Assembly (NCBI RefSeq): GCF_900113335.1
Contig: NZ_FOOX01000001.1
Location: 124,001 to 188,000 of the forward strand
Direction: 5' to 3'
Origin: Desulfotruncus arcticus DSM 17038
Lineage (GTDB): Bacteria; Bacillota; Desulfotomaculia; Desulfotomaculales; Desulfallaceae
DNA: 64,000 bases
How positions within the stretch are numbered: position 1 is the first letter of the stretch; every line of letters starts with the position of its first letter. Under the pieces are notes generated by a model that saw only the letters and a program-made list of their open reading frames with translations, was not told the origin of the DNA and made no database searches. Below, piece after piece: positions 61,463 through 64,000 of the stretch. The position numbers were made by a program, and so were the translations under genes.

Positions 61463-62128
61463 ATGAATAACGGATACCAAGATTTATCTTGCAGTGCATA
61501 TACTACGAATAACAACCATACACGAGAAAAATATACTGAATTTGCAGAACATATTAAGGTGCATGGTTTAAAAGTTGATTCCTATTTTATGGATAATAAT
61601 ATATTTATCAAAAATTTCTTGAATGGGATAGATGAGATTATAATAAATGAACAGGAAAAGTTAATTAGAATTGTTAGATGGGATGTTGGTATGAAGGGAG
61701 AGAATTTTGCTCCAGATCCTGCACGAACAAAAGCAGGGAGATTAAATCCCGAAAAAGTAGCATACTTATATTTAGGAAATAATGAGATCACGGCAATGAA
61801 AGAGACAAGAATTAAAAAAAGGGAGTCATTTTACATAGGCACATTTAGATCTAGAACCAACTTAAAAATTTTAGACTTCAGCAGCGATAGAGAAGCAGAA
61901 AGAAGTAAAGTCAATAGTTATAAACTAATAATAGATGAAGAGTTTTCAAAGCCCCTCAAAGACAGTGATGAAAAAAAAGAATATTTACCAACTCAATTTA
62001 TAGCAAAATTGATTAAGGATAAAGGTTATGATGGAGTAAAATATAGTAGTGCACTATGTGAAAGCGGTTACAATATATGTATTTTTGAAGCAAATAATAT
62101 GGAATGTGTTCATTTTGAATATAGGTAA
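61463..62128 (+). CDS. RES domain-containing protein, toxin-like
   Basis: A protein of about 221 residues. The C-terminal two thirds match the RES fold, whose toxin members degrade NAD+ by phosphorolysis or hydrolysis. The name-giving residues are seen in ARTKAGRLNPEKVAYLYLG (Arg), NEITAMKETR (Glu) and DGVKYSSALCESGYN (Ser). RES toxins normally follow an Xre-type antitoxin; none is visible upstream or downstream, so it is an orphan or has a diverged partner. ATG 61463 with AAAGGA upstream is preferred; TTG 61433 and ATG 61451 are in frame. Much richer in A/T and in ATA/AGA codons than its neighbours, so probably acquired. Confidence 0.75.
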   Translation: MNNGYQDLSCSAYTTNNNHTREKYTEFAEHIKVHGLKVDSYFMDNNIFIKNFLNGIDEIIINEQEKLIRIVRWDVGMKGENFAPDPARTKAGRLNPEKVAYLYLGNNEITAMKETRIKKRESFYIGTFRSRTNLKILDFSSDREAERSKVNSYKLIIDEEFSKPLKDSDEKKEYLPTQFIAKLIKDKGYDGVKYSSALCESGYNICIFEANNMECVHFEYR

Positions 62129-62610
62129 TGCTTGAGGATGTTTTTGGCTTGGGGTATGCACCATTACCCAAACATCCAAAAAGGCACGTCCCTCATTTTG
62201 TTAACACGGGGTCGGTTTTGGTCATGGCTCGACGCCATTCCCAAAACATCCCAAAGGGGGACAGACCCCCGCCGCGTTAAAGACTTAACAAACTAAAGCG
62301 ATTATGGGGCAGCCAAGGGACTGAAGCAGCTATAAGAACAATTTTCATGGTATGTTACCGTGAATATGAATAGCAACAAAATGACGGCAAGTTTTGTTTC
62401 GTAGTGTAAATGAGGCAACAATTATCGTTCGGCACAATAAAATAGGAAGCACATTAATTACATTATGAAAGACGAAGGTGTCAGCTACCAAACTTATCAA
62501 CTTATTTATTATATAATTACACAATATGTAAATATTTCAACGATTAACAACCAAGAGGACGTAATGTGAATTGACAGCTGTCCAACTTGTTTTCAAAAAG
62601 GATTAAAACC
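62129..62610. repeat. Palindrome-rich non-coding region before the second flagellin
   Basis: Two similar imperfect hairpins follow the RES gene: GGATGTTT/AAACATCC (62136-62177) and GTTTTGG/CCAAAAC (62215-62247). A GGGGG/CCCCC hairpin (62256-62270) inside AAAGGGGGACAGACCCCC comes next. The theme of CCAAAACATCC next to GGGGACAGACCCC resembles REP-type palindromes mobilised by REP-associated tyrosine transposases, but none is encoded here. The rest (62280-62600) is A/T-rich with a perfect GACAGCTGTC palindrome near 62572. No clear flagellar promoter was found. Confidence 0.5.
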
Positions 62611-63483
62611 ATGATCATAAACCACAATATTGCCGCGTTGACCGCCTATAGAAACATGACCATAGCCGGTAAAATGGTTGCCAGGTCCATAGAAAGATTA
62701 TCCTCGGGCCTCAGGATAAACCGCGCTGCGGACGATCCCGCCGGTCTGGCCATCAGTGAAAGGATGCGGGCGCAGATCAGGGGCCTGCAGCAGGCCAGCC
62801 GGAATGCCCAGGATGGTATCTCCATGACCCAGACCGCCGAGGGAGCCTTGAATGAAACCCACGCCATGCTTCAGCGCATCAGGGAACTGGTGATACAGGG
62901 GCATAACGGTACCCTCAGCGACAGCGACAAAAGAGCAATCCAGCAAGAAATAGACCAGCTAATTGAAGAAATTGGGGGAATAGCCGGCAGAACAAAGTTT
63001 AACACCAGAAAGCTCCTCGACGGCAGCTGTGACTCCGGTACGGGCAAGGGGCTCTGGCTTCAGCTGGGGGCAAACGCCGGTCAAGGAACCTACATACAAT
63101 TTGGCAATATGAGTGCCGGCACATTGGGGGCAAGTGCGGAGCCGGATTTTGCCCTAAACGGCGTCAATATACTGAAAAACTCCTATGATGATAACATGGC
63201 CGTTGTCGATCAAGCCCTGGCGGACGTTTCCAGCGAAAGGGGCAGGCTGGGCGCTTACGTAAATCGCCTCGAGCACACGATCAGCAATTTGGATACCACC
63301 GCCGAAAACCTCATTGCCGCCGAATCCAGGATCAGGGATGCGGATATGGCCAAGGAGATGATGGCGCTGACGAAGTACAGCCTCCTCCAGCAGGTTGCGC
63401 AGGCCATGCTCGTTCAGGCCAATCAGCAGGCGGAGAGCGTCCTGTGGCTGCTGCAACAAATGGCTCCAAACCGGAAATCCTGA
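62611..63483 (+). CDS. Flagellin, short form
   Basis: A protein of about 290 residues comprising almost only the conserved D0/D1 domains. The N terminus is [20 protein letters not shown], with [20 protein letters not shown]; the C terminus is RLEHTISNLDTTAENLIAAES ... ADMAKEMMALTKYSLLQQVAQAMLVQANQQ. A tiny middle segment (about 130-180) replaces the 340-residue insert of the long flagellin. The ending VLWLLQQMAPNRKS departs from the usual VLxLLR. ATG 62611 follows AAAAGGA; the open frame reaches back to 62587. It may be a minor or alternative filament subunit. Confidence 0.92.
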   Translation: MIINHNIAALTAYRNMTIAGKMVARSIERLSSGLRINRAADDPAGLAISERMRAQIRGLQQASRNAQDGISMTQTAEGALNETHAMLQRIRELVIQGHNGTLSDSDKRAIQQEIDQLIEEIGGIAGRTKFNTRKLLDGSCDSGTGKGLWLQLGANAGQGTYIQFGNMSAGTLGASAEPDFALNGVNILKNSYDDNMAVVDQALADVSSERGRLGAYVNRLEHTISNLDTTAENLIAAESRIRDADMAKEMMALTKYSLLQQVAQAMLVQANQQAESVLWLLQQMAPNRKS

Positions 63484-63557
63484 TTGCATCGGAGACGTTT
63501 CCCGTTATGAATTGGTTCGCACTGCTTTGCAAGTTAAATCATGGAATGGTGGTATAA

Positions 63558-63791
63558 ATGACCAATGAAGAATACCTGAGACAACAACTTGTATGGGTGG
63601 AACGAAGAATGGGAGCCCTGGCTGAGATCGAGGCTAGGCTGACAGAGATGCGGGCACTGGCCGAATACGCCAGGGATAACAGCCTCAGTCGCGTCCAGAC
63701 CCGGGAGATCAATGCCAAGCTTCAGGGGCTACAGCAGGAAGTGACAAAGCTGGACGAGCAGAGCAAGGTTTTCTGGCTGGATTACCAGTAA
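63558..63791 (+). CDS. Small coiled-coil protein, 77 aa, flagellar context
   Basis: A 77-residue, charged helical protein (LRQQLVWVERRMGALAEIEARL, INAKLQGLQQEVTKLDEQ) with heptad-like leucines. GGTGGTATAA precedes the ATG. No family is recognised. It lies between the short flagellin and a YjfB motility gene, which suggests a motility-linked role, perhaps as a chaperone-like helix protein (inference only). Confidence 0.6.
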   Translation: MTNEEYLRQQLVWVERRMGALAEIEARLTEMRALAEYARDNSLSRVQTREINAKLQGLQQEVTKLDEQSKVFWLDYQ

Positions 63792-63848
63792 GTCTGTTCA
63801 CTTATTCCCACAGTACATAGACACCACCAAGATCGGAGGTGACACTGA

Positions 63849-64000
63849 TGGATATAGCGGCGCTGTCGATACTAAAGAACCAAGCCCAACTGCGGCAGGA
63901 TGTGGGTATAGCCGTGCTGAAAAAGGCCATGGGCACGGCGGAGCAGGGCGGCAGCCTGATAAACCGGATGCTGGATAAGGCGGCGGAGGGGAAGGCCGCA
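63849..64000 (+). CDS. YjfB family putative motility protein (partial)
   Basis: The first 50 codons of a gene cut by the window end. MDIAALSILKNQAQLRQDVGIAVLKKAM, then a run with EQGG and INRMLD, matches the short YjfB family, proposed to be motility-associated and often near flagellin genes. GGAGGTGACACTG gives an excellent ribosome site. The family is usually about 60 residues, so little is missing. Confidence 0.8.

Overview
The window reads as the chromosome of an endospore-forming, flagellated Gram-positive bacterium of the Clostridia/Desulfotomaculia (Peptococcaceae-like) type. The grounds are the sporulation genes (spmA/spmB, spoIIP, spoIVA, YtfJ/GerW, YIEGIA, a SleB-type LysM hydrolase), the fusion of IspH to ribosomal protein S1, strong Shine-Dalgarno sequences with frequent GTG/TTG starts, a lysine riboswitch, and a FlgM-FlgN-FlgK-FlgL-FliW-CsrA-flagellin cluster. 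The genus cannot be fixed from sequence reading alone.

Layout: 1-9.7 kb holds an acyl-CoA dehydratase activase, a TrpB2-type tryptophan synthase beta chain, riboswitch-controlled lysA, a DHH-CBS-tRNA nucleotidyltransferase fusion, an M50 protease, trpS and a DUF2953 protein. 9.8-13.9 kb has YtfJ/GerW, a GidA-like FAD enzyme, spmA/spmB and rluB. 13.9-22.5 kb is an aromatic amino acid block (HutP-like regulator, aroH, two DAHP synthases, tyrA, aroA), split by a 1,973-bp IS1634-type element with a 33-bp target duplication. 22.6-26 kb is cmk, plsC and ispH-S1. 26-32 kb is a sporulation/unknown-function block (DUF1614, spoIIP, YIEGIA and its small partner, two DUF3189 proteins, a radical-SAM DUF512 protein). 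32-37.7 kb is der, plsY, gpsA, an NlpC/P60 hydrolase and spoIVA. 38-43.3 kb is the threonine/aspartate operon (ACT regulator, hom, thrB, lysC, apgM). 43.4-46.2 kb has a SleB-like hydrolase, tRNA-Val(CAC), a ComB phosphatase and small genes. 46.4-64 kb is motility and chemotaxis (FapA, MotB, MotA, CheW, CheA, CheB, FlgM, FlgN, FlgK, FlgL, FliW, CsrA, two flagellins, YjfB). It is interrupted at 60.3-62.3 kb by accessory DNA with a stop-interrupted nuclease-like gene, a RES-domain toxin-like gene and structured non-coding DNA.

Functional links: the HutP-like gene beside aroH, and a periodic TAG-triplet cluster followed by an intrinsic terminator ahead of aroF-tyrA-aroA, suggest an antitermination circuit for aromatic amino acid synthesis. 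This is a hypothesis. FliW-CsrA directly precede a flagellin gene whose leader carries a sigma-28-like promoter and GGA hairpins, consistent with the known FliW-CsrA-flagellin homeostasis switch. Intergenic regions carry a dispersed family of degenerate gagtcag heptamer repeats and several tandem-hairpin elements.
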